Source of the DNA: Candidatus Melainabacteria bacterium
Lineage (GTDB): Bacteria; Cyanobacteriota; Vampirovibrionia; Obscuribacterales; Obscuribacteraceae
DNA: 64,000 nucleotides
Direction: 5' to 3'
Assembly (NCBI GenBank): GCA_003151275.1
Contig: PLXC01000094.1
Coordinates: 68,101-132,100 of the forward strand
The notes below the pieces were generated by a model. That model was not told where the DNA came from and made no database searches. It saw nothing but the letters and a program-made list of their open reading frames with translations. Shown piece by piece: positions 1-9,731 of this stretch. The translations under genes and the position numbers were made by a program. The stretch's first letter is position 1. Each line of letters starts with the position of its first letter.

Positions 1-303
1 TTTCTGTGCATGATTGAAAATACGGAGACTTGATCCAACAAATTATCGGACATCCACACTCAATTAGGAGACTTGGTTAAGCACCTGAATTGCCGTTCCT
101 GCCTCATATTTTCGATCTTAGCTTGGTCCACAGAAATTTTTAATATAAGGCGAAGACTATGAACGACATTTTAGTCTACTATATATACGATTCAATGATC
201 GACCGGCGGTTACTATCCAAGCAACCATCGACCAAGCAATTAGAAGCATATGTTGCTTGGTCCATTTTTGAACAACAACAACTTTCACTTGCTGGAGAAA
301 ACA

Positions 304-1095
304 ATGCGTAAAGTAGTTTTATCAATCTGCACCACCTTAGGCCTTTGCGCATCGGTGGTTAGCGCATCTGCACAGAGCACACCAGTTCAATTTATTGGAC
401 AACCCTTTGTCGCTGGAAACACTGCCTTGTTTACCACTGCGCTTATCAATCTCAACCTTTTCAACTTCTTTAGTGGCTTAAACCCTGATGGTACTTCAAT
501 TAGATCCCAGGGATTCCTTGGTGCCGGCAGACCTTCCTTTGGCAACCCTGATCGGATCGGTTCGAGTACCGGAACCACAACCACGCCCACACCTCTCCAA
601 GGTACTAACCAACTTGAGATTGTCATGACGGGTTTCGAAAATTCCACAAATCCACAATTTGCGAGCACCGGAATTGCCTTTCCAAATCCTGGAAACGTAC
701 CGATAAACAGTATTTCTTTTCAGTATTCTCCTCTGAGTGGCACCACAGGTCTTGTCACAAACGACTTCACTCAGGCGCCTCTTCTGGCAATTGTTGACAA
801 CAACGGACACAGATCCAGACTGCTGCCAGTTACGTCCGGTTTGCTAGCTACCAACGCTGCCTTGAACACGTTCAACGCTGCTTTCAATTCCTCATCTACT
901 TCAACTGCGGCTACTCTGACTGAAGGATTCATGACTTCAACCTTCACAGCAGATCAGTTAGGCATACAAGGCAATGTCACCGAGTTCGGACTGGTATACG
1001 TGAGAAGCGGAGTTGTTTTGATCCAGAACGTCAGCATCAACGGCGGCCAAGGGATTGGCATTTTTGTTGAAAATACCAATAACTATCCTTTTTAA
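304..1095 (+). CDS. Hypothetical secreted protein
   Basis: I do not recognise the family. The ATG at 304 is preferred over the in-frame ATG at 250 because GGAG sits 6 bases upstream and the product then begins with a clear Sec signal peptide (MRKVVLSICTTLGLCASVV, likely cleavage after an Ala-x-Ala around residue 23-24). The mature part (about 240 residues) is rich in Asn, Thr, Ser, Phe and Gly with almost no charged residues, typical of an exported beta-rich surface or matrix protein. No enzymatic motif is visible. It stands alone, followed by a good rho-independent terminator. Confidence 0.7.
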   Translation: MRKVVLSICTTLGLCASVVSASAQSTPVQFIGQPFVAGNTALFTTALINLNLFNFFSGLNPDGTSIRSQGFLGAGRPSFGNPDRIGSSTGTTTTPTPLQGTNQLEIVMTGFENSTNPQFASTGIAFPNPGNVPINSISFQYSPLSGTTGLVTNDFTQAPLLAIVDNNGHRSRLLPVTSGLLATNAALNTFNAAFNSSSTSTAATLTEGFMTSTFTADQLGIQGNVTEFGLVYVRSGVVLIQNVSINGGQGIGIFVENTNNYPF

Positions 1096-1163
1096 GATCG
1101 GGCTCTAAAAGCAAGACGGGCCACTCTAAAAGAGAGACCTCTTGGACGACAAGCTAATATAAG

Positions 1164-1195
1164 TGGTCAATGGCAATTTAGCCATTGACCATTTT
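1164..1195 (+). terminator. Rho-independent terminator
   Basis: A perfect 11-bp stem (TGGTCAATGGC / GCCATTGACCA) with a 6-base loop is followed by TTTT. It lies 69 bases downstream of the secreted-protein gene, which it most likely terminates. Confidence 0.75.
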
Positions 1196-1287
1196 GCATA
1201 AGCCGCTTTCGCTTTCAACAGCCCCGTTTTGTCGGCATGAACAAAGGCGGCACTGGGCCGCCGCCTGTGGTGGCATGACGATTTGCC

Positions 1288-2157
1288 ATGAAAGCGACAG
1301 TCAGTTCGGGGTATTATCACTTGCACGGTACTGTGGGGCGTATACACTTGGGAATTAGCGCGCTTATAGGAATAACGTCCATTATCGCTGCAGTCGTTTT
1401 GTCTATTGGCGGACTGCTAGCGGTTAAATATTTCGTGCAAGCTACGGATTTAAAAATTCATCACGACGTTACCGATCCGCTTTCTCAAACGGTGGGCATG
1501 ATGTTTGCCGTTTTGCTTGGTTTCATGATTAGTAATGCTATGCAACGTTTTGAAGTAGCCCGTAACACCGTCCAACAAGAGGCCGCCTCACTCGCAGACA
1601 TCTTCAACATCGCCGGCTCTTTACAAGAGCAAAGCAAATCAAACTTGCGCAGGCTGTGCATCCAATATGCTGATCAAATAGTTACCGAAGAATGGCCGCT
1701 ACTTGGCAAGAAAAATATCAGCGTTCCAACAATTAGAACGTATAGGGAAATTTGGCAGGAATGCGTTTTATATCAACCCAAGACTCAGCGTGACAGCAAT
1801 GTACACCAATCGTTGCTGTCATCGCTTACAGCCATGAGCGACGCACGTCGGTTGCGGATCGAGGCGCTGCACAACGGATTGCCTCAAACGCTTTGGTGGG
1901 TTCTGATCATGGGCGGCTTAGCCACAATCATGTTTACTTATTTCTTTGGCGCAAAAAATACGAAACTTCAGGTGATCATGACGGGAATGGTGACGTTTAA
2001 TATTAGTCTAAATATTTTTCTGCTGTACACATTCGACGATCCCTTTATCGGAGACGTAATGGTTCGCCCTACAGCCTTTGAAACGGACTTGATAATGTTT
2101 CAATCTCATTGGCAAGTTGATAAACAAGGCCACGACTCAATCAAACTGTCACCATAG
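1288..2157 (+). CDS. DUF4239 family membrane protein
   Basis: A 289-residue integral membrane protein. Two hydrophobic segments lie near the N-terminus (about residues 25-50 and 70-90) and two to three near the C-terminus (about 200-255), with a soluble alpha-helical stretch between them. This arrangement and the segment around FAVLLGFMISNAMQRFE match DUF4239 (bestrophin-like) proteins, whose function is not established; a channel or anion-leak role has been suggested for the family. Its 3' end overlaps the convergent antiporter gene by 17 bp, so the two transcripts share their ends. The family call rests on my memory of the pattern. Confidence 0.7.
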   Translation: MKATVSSGYYHLHGTVGRIHLGISALIGITSIIAAVVLSIGGLLAVKYFVQATDLKIHHDVTDPLSQTVGMMFAVLLGFMISNAMQRFEVARNTVQQEAASLADIFNIAGSLQEQSKSNLRRLCIQYADQIVTEEWPLLGKKNISVPTIRTYREIWQECVLYQPKTQRDSNVHQSLLSSLTAMSDARRLRIEALHNGLPQTLWWVLIMGGLATIMFTYFFGAKNTKLQVIMTGMVTFNISLNIFLLYTFDDPFIGDVMVRPTAFETDLIMFQSHWQVDKQGHDSIKLSP

Positions 2158-3364
2158 GCTTCTCTTCCTTCGGTGCCATACCCAAAAATCTTACAAGTGG
2201 TTCCATGGTTAAGCCGGGAACTAGCAATGTGAAAAGCACCACGCCGAATGTCATATTGATGATTGCTTCGCGAGCCGGAAAAGCAAGTGGAAGACTAAGC
2301 GCTAACGCCATTACTAAGGCACCACGTAAACCGCCCCAGAACATCAAGTGCCGCCATTTGCCAGGAATTGGTAAACGCTTACTCGAAACAAATGGGCAGA
2401 TGCCATAAACGACGAGAAGCCTGGCAGCGAAGACAGCGAGCACTCCCAAGCCAATTACATTCGCATGCTTTATCAGCAAAGGAAGTTGCACTTGCAATCC
2501 GATCAACAAAAAGAGCAATGAATTGACGAGGAATGCCGCGTATTCCCAAAACGAATTGACGGCGAAGCGAGTCGTCGTTGACATTCCCGTTCTGCTTCCA
2601 TAATTGCCAACAACGATGCCCGCCGCCACGACGGCAATTATGGACGAAACATGTAAATAACCTGCTAGCAGGTAAGAACCATATGCGGTGACCATAGTTA
2701 GTGTTATTTCGAGCAAATGGTCATCAAAGGCGCTCGTTATTCTTGAGGCTGCGTATCCGGTAATGGCTCCCAGTATGGCGCCACCGAAAACTACAAAGCA
2801 AAAACTGCCTACGGTGTTGGCTAGAGAAAATTCCCCGCCAGAAAGTGCGAGAACAAGCATCATCTGAAACATCACCACGGCAGTACCATCATTAAACAGA
2901 CTTTCGCCTTCTAGAATCATCGTCAGACGCTTGTCGATGCCCATCTGTCGAAACAAGGCAATAACAGAGACGGGATCTGTTGCCGACACCATTGCGCCGA
3001 ACAACAATGATGTTTGCATGTTCATGCCTCCAACGAAGTGTAAAATCGAGGCAACTGCGAACATGCACACGATCACGCCAACGGTGGCTAATACGCCTAT
3101 GGAAAGCCAGTCCCGGCGAAGCGCTTCGATATCCATGTTCCACGAGGCTTCGAATAAAAGCGCAGGCAAAAAAATCAGCAAAACCAGTTCAGGTGTCATC
3201 GACACTGGTGGCATGACTTTTGATAAACCGATAATCAGCCCGGCTATAACAAGGGCAACAGCGTACGGCACGCGCACCCACTTAATTACTACCGCCGTAG
3301 CAGAAGCAACAAGCAGCAATGCAAGCAGAGTTTCGACGTGAATGGAGGCGTCTGGTGGGTTCAC
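2141..3364 (-). CDS. CPA1-family Na+/H+ antiporter (NhaP type)
   Basis: A 407-residue polytopic protein (about 12 membrane segments) that should exchange cytoplasmic Na+ or K+ for H+. Hallmarks visible are the ion-binding ATDP motif around residue 130 (GAMVSATDPVSVIALFRQ) and the following GESLFNDGTAVV motif around residue 155, both diagnostic of the CPA1/NhaP-SOD2 family. It ends right after the last membrane segment and lacks the long cytoplasmic tail (TrkA-C or cNMP domains) of many relatives. It is convergent with and overlaps the DUF4239 gene. The cation cannot be told from sequence. Confidence 0.88.
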   Translation of the reverse strand: MNPPDASIHVETLLALLLVASATAVVIKWVRVPYAVALVIAGLIIGLSKVMPPVSMTPELVLLIFLPALLFEASWNMDIEALRRDWLSIGVLATVGVIVCMFAVASILHFVGGMNMQTSLLFGAMVSATDPVSVIALFRQMGIDKRLTMILEGESLFNDGTAVVMFQMMLVLALSGGEFSLANTVGSFCFVVFGGAILGAITGYAASRITSAFDDHLLEITLTMVTAYGSYLLAGYLHVSSIIAVVAAGIVVGNYGSRTGMSTTTRFAVNSFWEYAAFLVNSLLFLLIGLQVQLPLLIKHANVIGLGVLAVFAARLLVVYGICPFVSSKRLPIPGKWRHLMFWGGLRGALVMALALSLPLAFPAREAIINMTFGVVLFTLLVPGLTMEPLVRFLGMAPKEEKPMVTV

Positions 3365-3390
3365 TACTGTCCTTTTGCCAGATGAACGGA

Positions 3391-4167
3391 TTATGGGCGA
3401 GACGATGATCCCGGCGTATCGCGGCCATGCATGCGGATCGGAAAAGCGCGTCGCGCCTGTTCAACATTTTTTGACTTTTTCAAAAGCAGCCAGTTGCTCT
3501 GCTTATTAGTTAGGGATCGATCCAAGCCTATCTTTATGATTTTATCCGTGGTGGCATTGCGATACCAGCCCTCGCCCCAAGCGCCCATGTCGGCGTACAG
3601 CGCCTCTTTAATGCCAAGTGCAACGAGATCATCGTTGAAAGTGGCAAACGAAATTGGCCTATCGCTTTCAACAATGCCAAAAGTACCTTTGCTGGTTTCA
3701 CAGATTGCTCGTCGCTGAAATTTCCTTGTGTCTTTGAACGAAGCCGGTTTGCATTCGTGGACAATCAAGAATTGCTGAAACAGCGATCCTTGCGCCTGTT
3801 GCACGCCACGCAAAACTTCCTCGTTTAAGGCAGCCCCTTTGTCTAACGAAAATAATCTGCACTTTCCGTTCTCTATTATGATTGCACCACCGAGATCTTT
3901 ATTGACCGCATTTTCATTTCCAATCGCGCCGTTGCTGATAAAGATTCCGTCAATTTGGTGGTGAGGAGTTGTGAAGGCTGCAGGAATGCACAACTGGATG
4001 TCGGCTCGCATCGGAGAAGGTCGCGCAACAACGAAATCAAAGGCTAAGTTACCCTGCGGAAAAAGAGTGTAGACGACGCCACTAGCCAACTTGACGCGCT
4101 TAGGCACCAGCTCATTTCCCGCCAAAGCGGCGACGTTGACGAGGAAACCAGTTAAAAGAGCGCACAT
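3391..4167 (-). CDS. Secreted protein, possible phosphodiester-glycosidase-like fold
   Basis: The open frame extends upstream to 4467, but the ATG at 4167 is chosen: AGGG lies 5 bases upstream and the protein (258 residues) then starts with a signal peptide (MCALLTGFLVNVAALAGNE). The upstream extension has odd composition and runs through a palindromic repeat. The mature part contains short motifs (around GIFISNGAIG, then ISFATFNDDLVALG and ALYADMGAWGEGW) that resemble the NAGPA/phosphodiester glycosidase superfamily, but the match is faint and catalytic residues cannot be assigned. It could simply be a lineage-specific secreted protein. It is divergent from the PDZ gene. Confidence 0.55.
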   Translation of the reverse strand: MCALLTGFLVNVAALAGNELVPKRVKLASGVVYTLFPQGNLAFDFVVARPSPMRADIQLCIPAAFTTPHHQIDGIFISNGAIGNENAVNKDLGGAIIIENGKCRLFSLDKGAALNEEVLRGVQQAQGSLFQQFLIVHECKPASFKDTRKFQRRAICETSKGTFGIVESDRPISFATFNDDLVALGIKEALYADMGAWGEGWYRNATTDKIIKIGLDRSLTNKQSNWLLLKKSKNVEQARRAFPIRMHGRDTPGSSSRP

Positions 4168-4211
4168 AACGACCCTGAGGAAGCGCTGGAAAGGCTTTCG
4201 AACCCTGGGGG

Positions 4212-4230
4212 TGCGGGCATCGGGCCCGCA
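4212..4230. repeat. REP-like palindrome
   Basis: Inverted repeat TGCGGGC-5 bases-GCCCGCA in the intergenic region between two divergent genes. It is G+C-rich and resembles repetitive extragenic palindromes. A similar G+C-rich hairpin lies near 62039, but the two are not the same sequence. Confidence 0.4.
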
Positions 4231-4504
4231 TCTGGCTGCTTTCAGCCCACATCCATCTACCGGTGAAGGCTGATCACAGGATTCCACATAATATTGACTC
4301 TGCATGTAGGCATTATGGACCTCGTCGGCACCGAGATCTATGAAAACCAAGAAAACTCCTAAAATCCGCAAACCAGAAGTAAGACCTATGTCGAAGGGAA
4401 TCTGGGCACCTTTCCACCACTTCACAGAATCTCGACAATTAGGTGTAAGGATGGGATCGAAATCCAATTCTCCGTGCTGTCACAGCAAAGCTCGAGGGAA
4501 TATC

Positions 4505-5347
4505 ATGTTTCAGTCCAAAAGCAAGTCCAAAACCAACGTTTTTAGAGTCGGAACGCTGCTCGCCTCACTGTTGTCCCTTAGCTCGTCGCAGTTGGCAACA
4601 TTTGCGGCAGATAACGTCGAACTGAAATCCCTTTCACCGCAGATCGATACGGCGCCCGCGAACCCGACGCCGACTCCAACCACAGACGATACGACCGCAT
4701 CGAAGATTCACAAATTAGAGGCGAGTAAGCAAGCACTTAAAGAGGAGACGTCCGACAACTCCGAACCGGCTTTATCCGGAGAAGAAGGTCAACAACGCGG
4801 TGGTCCGCTGATATTCATGAATACGTTTACATTCAGAACCAACGTCACCACGAGCGTCAACAACATCACTACCAGCACCAGCACAAGCAGCGGTAGCGGC
4901 ACATTCGGCGCAATCGACCCGTTGCTAATGTTAAAGGCAATGTTCGGCGGGGGCAGCAGCAGAGGGATGCAGAAGTTATACGCCGAGCGCGACACCGGAT
5001 ATGGTGTCTGTGGTTTTCTGATGAACATGCCGATTGGGAAAAGAGCTTATGTCGCAGTATTAAGATCGTTTCCCAGTATGCCAGCTGCTGAAGCCGATCT
5101 TAGACCAGGCGATCTGATTACATCAGTAAATGGCAAGTCAACGCTCGATCTTCCACCTAGAGAAGTTTGGGATTGGTTTACGGGCATGCCCGGAACGGAA
5201 GTCAAACTAGAAATGCTTCGCGGCGACCAACCTTTTAATGTCACCTTGAAACGGATGGATATCGGTCGCATTCCGGATTTCAGCACCAGGGCGGAGTTCC
5301 TGACAATCTATGAGCACAACGGTATGAGCAAATTTGTGCAGAGATAA
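4505..5347 (+). CDS. Secreted PDZ-domain protein
   Basis: A 280-residue exported protein. The ATG at 4505 is chosen over the upstream in-frame ATG at 4340 because GAGGGAA precedes it at good spacing and a signal peptide follows (hydrophobic stretch ending near AATFAADN). After a low-complexity Pro/Thr/Ser-rich linker comes a C-terminal PDZ domain (about residues 160-260) with the typical SMPAAEADLRPGDLITSVNG signature. No protease domain is fused, so it is more likely a binding or scaffold protein that recognises peptide C-termini in the periplasm or cell wall. It lies 66 bases upstream of another small secreted-protein gene, possibly co-transcribed. Confidence 0.8.
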   Translation: MFQSKSKSKTNVFRVGTLLASLLSLSSSQLATFAADNVELKSLSPQIDTAPANPTPTPTTDDTTASKIHKLEASKQALKEETSDNSEPALSGEEGQQRGGPLIFMNTFTFRTNVTTSVNNITTSTSTSSGSGTFGAIDPLLMLKAMFGGGSSRGMQKLYAERDTGYGVCGFLMNMPIGKRAYVAVLRSFPSMPAAEADLRPGDLITSVNGKSTLDLPPREVWDWFTGMPGTEVKLEMLRGDQPFNVTLKRMDIGRIPDFSTRAEFLTIYEHNGMSKFVQR

Positions 5348-5413
5348 ATTGGAACCTAACGATTGGGATCTCAGTCTCTAAAATTTGTACGTTACCGCTG
5401 TTGGAAAAGTTGA

Positions 5414-5929
5414 ATGTTTTATACGAGAGCAATTCCTCTTATCGCCCTGTGTATCGCCGCTGGATGCCTTCCGGCTCTCGCCACAGAAACGAAGGACGAG
5501 GTAGTCGAAATATTGCGTAGGACAGAACTGCCCAGCGGTTCCACTGACGATTTATCCGACCATGCGCTCAGCAAAGTTGCATTGCTTTCAAAGACGGTAG
5601 AAGCAAAGCGAGATTTGTACGCCCGAGCTTTGGAACTCTTTATTGAGCGGATCGGTGCCGGCAAAGATGTCGACCAAGCCCGAATTGAATACGAGAAGGC
5701 TGAAATCTCGTTAGCCGCTGAATGGAAGGAAACACGCAAGGTTTTCGCAGTGCTCAATAAGCAATCAAAGTTAGCTCACGAGTGGAAAAAACACCGATCT
5801 TTGCATCCCCCGGAGCATCATCCAGTGGAACACTCCGCAGAACGTTCGGCCGAGAATTCCCCAAATGATCCTTTAGAACATGCCCCCAAGCCTGAGGCCC
5901 TGTTGAACACCGGCGCCACGTTCTGGTGA
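5414..5929 (+). CDS. Hypothetical secreted helical protein
   Basis: Family not recognised. The 171-residue product begins with a signal peptide (MFYTRAIPLIALCIAAGCL...). Cleavage could be by signal peptidase I after ALA (residue 23) or, less likely, the AAGC could serve as a lipobox. Residues 40-130 are charged and predicted helical or coiled coil; the C-terminal 40 residues are a His/Glu/Pro/Ser-rich low-complexity tail. GGAAAAG lies 6 bases before the ATG. Context suggests it is expressed with the upstream PDZ protein. Confidence 0.65.
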   Translation: MFYTRAIPLIALCIAAGCLPALATETKDEVVEILRRTELPSGSTDDLSDHALSKVALLSKTVEAKRDLYARALELFIERIGAGKDVDQARIEYEKAEISLAAEWKETRKVFAVLNKQSKLAHEWKKHRSLHPPEHHPVEHSAERSAENSPNDPLEHAPKPEALLNTGATFW

Positions 5930-6045
5930 AGCTACGCGTACTATGGAATTGAAAGAGATCTGCCGGTCAAGGCTGCGGGCGGCATCGCCAGAAAGCGATG
6001 GAGTGAGAAGGCGATTGGCTAGTTCACGGTGAAAGTTCAAAGTAA

Positions 6046-7311
6046 TCAACTGATTAAAGCTGGTCCAGAGCTCTTCGTCCTCAAAGGAAGCGTCACAGTA
6101 AATCTACTGCCTCTGCCGACGGTGCTCTCAACTCGAATGCTGCCTTGGTGCGCTTGCACGATCGCGTTTACAATGGCCAATCCAAGTCCAGATCCACCGG
6201 CATCTCGTGAACGCGATTTGTCTACCCGATAAAATCTCTCGAATATACGCTCTAAGCTCTCGGCAGGAATGCCTATGCCAGTGTCATCGATGATAATTTG
6301 AATGCAGCCACCAATTCGTTCTAGACCGATTACGACACTGCCACCATATTCTGTATAATTGATTGCATTTTTCAATAGATTTAAAAACAGAGTTCGCAGC
6401 GAATCAGCATGGGCCATAATACGAATGTGCTGAAGATCGCTCATTTCCACTTTGATGTTCTTCGCTTTAGCAGCCGGCTCAAGTTCCTCGATGACAGACT
6501 TGATCAAATCCGTAATCACGACCGGTGTAAGCGGCGAAATTGACTGAGGTCTCTCCATCCTTGCCAGAATGACCAGGTCTTTGGCTAAGTGTGCCATCCG
6601 TTCTGCTGCGCGGCTGATCACTAAGAGAATATCGGTTTCCATACCCTTTTCGCGTAACTTCATTTCTAAAGTCTCGACGCTTGCCAGAATGATCGAGACG
6701 GGCGTTGTGAATTCGTGCCCGGCATCGGCGACGAAACGCCGCAATATTGAGAGACTCTCCTCGGTTGGCTTCAGGGCTTTTCCTGCAAAAAAGTAGCCGC
6801 ACACGCCAAGACCGATTAAAAGGAATGGTGCTAGAAGTCCAATCGTATTGATCAACTGCCTCATGGTCGCATCTTTTCCATGCATCAATAATTGAACCTG
6901 AAGAAAACCAGATCTGTCACCACCTGGCACGACCAAGCTTACTGAGCGAGAGCGTACAGTCAACCCCGACTGTTCGTCGCGGACAGTCGTGTTACCTTGC
7001 GCCAGTCGCTCGATACCCGGCGGCCCATACTTTTCAATCAACTTGCCGCCGCTATCGTAGAGTTGCACGGTCGCCAAAAGCTCGATGTCGCGCTCTTTTG
7101 CCTTTCCGGCCCAAGTCTTTAGCGAAGGTCGTCCCCCCTTATAATCGATCGTCGGCCGCACCTCACGTGCCACCACCCGCAGTTCATCATCGAGAAGAGA
7201 ATTCAGCCCAGAATCAAAGACAAGCACCACTGCAATGCTCAAAACCAAATACAAGAATATAGAGAGCCCGATGAACCACAATGTCAAACGCCATCGAAGC
7301 TGCTCAAGCAT
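6046..7311 (-). CDS. Sensor histidine kinase
   Basis: A 421-residue membrane sensor kinase. Two membrane segments (about residues 12-32 and 154-175) flank a 120-residue periplasmic sensor region. The DHp helix carries the phospho-accepting His199 (FVADAGHEFTTPVS), followed by an HATPase_c domain with N box (LLKNAINYTEYGG), G1 (DDTGIGIP) and G2 (GGSGLGLAIV). A canonical HAMP domain is not obvious between TM2 and the His box. It overlaps the response-regulator gene by 8 bp and should phosphorylate it. Context (downstream of a SulP transporter, same strand) suggests it senses an anion or a consequence of its uptake. Confidence 0.92.
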   Translation of the reverse strand: MLEQLRWRLTLWFIGLSIFLYLVLSIAVVLVFDSGLNSLLDDELRVVAREVRPTIDYKGGRPSLKTWAGKAKERDIELLATVQLYDSGGKLIEKYGPPGIERLAQGNTTVRDEQSGLTVRSRSVSLVVPGGDRSGFLQVQLLMHGKDATMRQLINTIGLLAPFLLIGLGVCGYFFAGKALKPTEESLSILRRFVADAGHEFTTPVSIILASVETLEMKLREKGMETDILLVISRAAERMAHLAKDLVILARMERPQSISPLTPVVITDLIKSVIEELEPAAKAKNIKVEMSDLQHIRIMAHADSLRTLFLNLLKNAINYTEYGGSVVIGLERIGGCIQIIIDDTGIGIPAESLERIFERFYRVDKSRSRDAGGSGLGLAIVNAIVQAHQGSIRVESTVGRGSRFTVTLPLRTKSSGPALIS

Positions 7312-7984
7312 CGCTTGTATGCAACTTGTAGCCCATTCTTCTCACTGTTTCAATAATTGATGGCTGCCCCGGCGTGTCGAGCTTGCTGCGCAATCTCATG
7401 ATATGTCCACGAACAGTATCAAGGCAGGCAGTCGCATCAGATTCCCAGACGCGATCAAACAAAAGTTCAGCGCTAAAGACTTGGTTGGGATGTCGCATAA
7501 AAAATTCGAGCAGTCGATATTCTTTCGGCAACAGGTGAACTTGTTGTCCATCTTTTTTAACGACGCACTCTAACGTTTCCATGGTCACGTTTCTCAAAGT
7601 CAAGCTGGTAGACATAACTGAGAGTGGGCGTCGCAAGAGAACGCGTACGCGTGCCGCCAGTTCTTTGAGATGAAACGGCTTTGTCAGGTAGTCGTCTGCA
7701 CCCGCATCCAGACCAATTTCTTTTTCGTCCACAGAACTCATCGCTGTCAGCATCAAAATTGGCATAGCGCCCTTCTTTGCCCGGTACTTACGACAGACTT
7801 GCAGTCCATCAAGACCGGGAAGTAAGAGGTCTAGAATCATCAGATCGTACGAATTGACTTCAAGACAATTGAGCGCATCTAAACCGTTGTTAACGATCTC
7901 GACCAAGTGAAGCTCAGCTTCCAGCCAGTTGTGCACCAGCATCGCTAAATCATGTTCATCTTCCACAAGGAGAATTTTAGCCAT
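7304..7984 (-). CDS. OmpR/PhoB-family response regulator
   Basis: Receiver domain followed by a winged-helix Trans_reg_C domain. The acidic pocket (VEDE), phospho-acceptor Asp in MILDLLLP, and Lys in LTKPF are all present; the C-terminal domain ends with the classic RGHIMRLRSKLD...RRMGYKL. Start at the second Met (MAKILLVEDE) is preferred; an in-frame ATG at 7996 would add four residues, and neither start has a strong Shine-Dalgarno. It sits 43 bases downstream of the SulP gene and overlaps the kinase gene, making a SulP-RR-HK operon. Regulators of this type bind direct repeats spaced by 11 bp; such repeats occur upstream of the SulP gene. Confidence 0.92.
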   Translation of the reverse strand: MAKILLVEDEHDLAMLVHNWLEAELHLVEIVNNGLDALNCLEVNSYDLMILDLLLPGLDGLQVCRKYRAKKGAMPILMLTAMSSVDEKEIGLDAGADDYLTKPFHLKELAARVRVLLRRPLSVMSTSLTLRNVTMETLECVVKKDGQQVHLLPKEYRLLEFFMRHPNQVFSAELLFDRVWESDATACLDTVRGHIMRLRSKLDTPGQPSIIETVRRMGYKLHTSDA

Positions 7985-8027
7985 CGTCCGTCGCATTTCG
8001 ATACCGATACGCTAACAGTATAGAGCA

Positions 8028-9665
8028 TTAACTAAGACGTAATCGGCGGGCAGCAAGAGGATGCTGAGATGCCGTTGAATGCTGGTCCAATCCGCTAATT
8101 TTGAACTGCCCTCCTGTTTCCGCATACTCGGCCGCATAATGATGAAGATGATCCATCACTGTGTGATCGATGAGCTTAGTTTTGCTTAAATCGAGTTGCA
8201 CTCGTTTGCCTTTTGGAATTTTGTCCAAGCGATTCTTTGTGGCAATGAAATTCGAAAATATAAATGCGCCTCGAGCAGTAACCAGATATTCTTCGTCCGA
8301 CACAGGCACAACACTCATGTCAGGAACGAAGAGATTTTTTATTGGTGCACCCCTGAAAATATGCAGTAATAGTTTCGCCAAGATGCCGACACCCACCCCG
8401 ATTAGAAGATCAGTTGCCAGTGTGGCGACGATAGTGATGAGAAAAACAGCCGTTTGCTCTTTGCCGAGTTGATGTGTTTGTTTAAAGACACGTGGAGAAG
8501 CCAGTCGATATCCCGTGAAAATAAGCAAGGCAGCCAGAGCAGAAAGAGGAATTAATTGAATAACGGCGGCACCGAAAAACACAAAAACAATCATGAACGA
8601 ACCGTGAAAGAAGTTAGCCCATCTCGTTTTTGCCCCAGTACTGATGTTTGCCATACTGCGAACAATTTCAGAAATCATTGGCAATCCGCCGATGCACGCC
8701 GAGAGCGTACTGACGGAACCAACCACCCCGAGATCTTTACTCCAATTTGATTTACGATGGAATGGATCGAGCCTGTCTACCGCTGCAACGGTAAGCAAAG
8801 TTTCGACGCCTTGCACCAGCGTGATAGACATAACAGAAAACCAAAATGCACCGGAGGCTATTTTGCTGAAGTCTGGAAATGTGATGCCTTCTAACACATT
8901 CGAAGGTATGCGAACCAGACATTTGTCCGGATTGACAAGATATTGCTGCCCCGCAAATGAATACTCGTGTTGCGTGCCGAAACCAAAATAAGCGCTCATC
9001 AAAGTGGCAACGACAACAACCAGCATTGGCGCTGGAATCGCTTTGACGACTTTGTGCTTGATCAGCGCATGGACAATCAATATAGCTAGGCTAACAAAGC
9101 CGATCAAAGCTATTTCTGGATTCATTGTCATCAACATGTGAGGAGTTTGAGCGAATAATTCAAGTGGTGCCTTGGCCGGTGCTTTTACACCGAGCATGAG
9201 CGGCAATTCTTTGGCGATGATGATCAATCCGATCGCTGCTAACATTCCATGCACAGCCGAAGCCGGAACGAACAGTGCAAGTGAACCGGCCCGGCAAAGA
9301 CCGAGTATCAATAGGATGATGCCGGATACGGCAATCGCCGCAAGGGCGCAATGGTAACCAGCATCTCCACCGCCAAGTCGCTCAACAGATCCAAGGATGA
9401 CAACGATCAACCCGGCCGCCGGACCGGTGATAGTGACAAAAGATCCTCCCAGCTGAGAGCAGAGTAAGCCGCCTAGCGCGGCTGCAAATACACCCGCGAG
9501 CGGAGGAAAGCCGGATGCAATCGAGATGCCCAAGCTCAGAGGTAACGCTATTAGGAAGAGAATGAATCCGGAAACGACATCCGCTTTCCAATTCTCTTTC
9601 AGACCTGCCAATCGGTCCTTTGGTACGGTGGGTGTTGTTGACGGTGTTTTTATGGTTGTGTTCAT
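8028..9665 (-). CDS. SulP-family anion transporter
   Basis: A 545-residue transporter of the SulP family (sulfate, bicarbonate or other inorganic anions). N-terminal membrane domain of about 12-14 segments with the family signature around GFILFLIALPLSLGISIASG and ITGPAAGLIVVILG. A cytoplasmic STAS domain follows (about residues 455-540) but is on the short side. The form resembles SulP members often found near carbonic anhydrases, so bicarbonate uptake is as likely as sulfate; sequence alone does not decide. It is the first gene of an apparent operon with a two-component system and is divergent from the Ehr complex operon across a 255-bp region. Confidence 0.88.
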   Translation of the reverse strand: MNTTIKTPSTTPTVPKDRLAGLKENWKADVVSGFILFLIALPLSLGISIASGFPPLAGVFAAALGGLLCSQLGGSFVTITGPAAGLIVVILGSVERLGGGDAGYHCALAAIAVSGIILLILGLCRAGSLALFVPASAVHGMLAAIGLIIIAKELPLMLGVKAPAKAPLELFAQTPHMLMTMNPEIALIGFVSLAILIVHALIKHKVVKAIPAPMLVVVVATLMSAYFGFGTQHEYSFAGQQYLVNPDKCLVRIPSNVLEGITFPDFSKIASGAFWFSVMSITLVQGVETLLTVAAVDRLDPFHRKSNWSKDLGVVGSVSTLSACIGGLPMISEIVRSMANISTGAKTRWANFFHGSFMIVFVFFGAAVIQLIPLSALAALLIFTGYRLASPRVFKQTHQLGKEQTAVFLITIVATLATDLLIGVGVGILAKLLLHIFRGAPIKNLFVPDMSVVPVSDEEYLVTARGAFIFSNFIATKNRLDKIPKGKRVQLDLSKTKLIDHTVMDHLHHYAAEYAETGGQFKISGLDQHSTASQHPLAARRLRLS

Positions 9666-9731
9666 TTATTTTAAGCTGCCATAGAGGTAAGCGCACCGCT
9701 CGAGGCGATCACTGACAAAGTAGCAAGTAAA

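Noticed and set aside
2892..3216. Several 78-136 codon frames opposite the antiporter gene
   Set aside because: They mirror a highly conserved membrane-protein gene and have no independent support.
4168..4467. N-terminal 100 residues of the long frame of the secreted protein at 3391
   Set aside because: It passes through a palindromic repeat, has no signal sequence at its start, and an internal ATG with Shine-Dalgarno and signal peptide exists.
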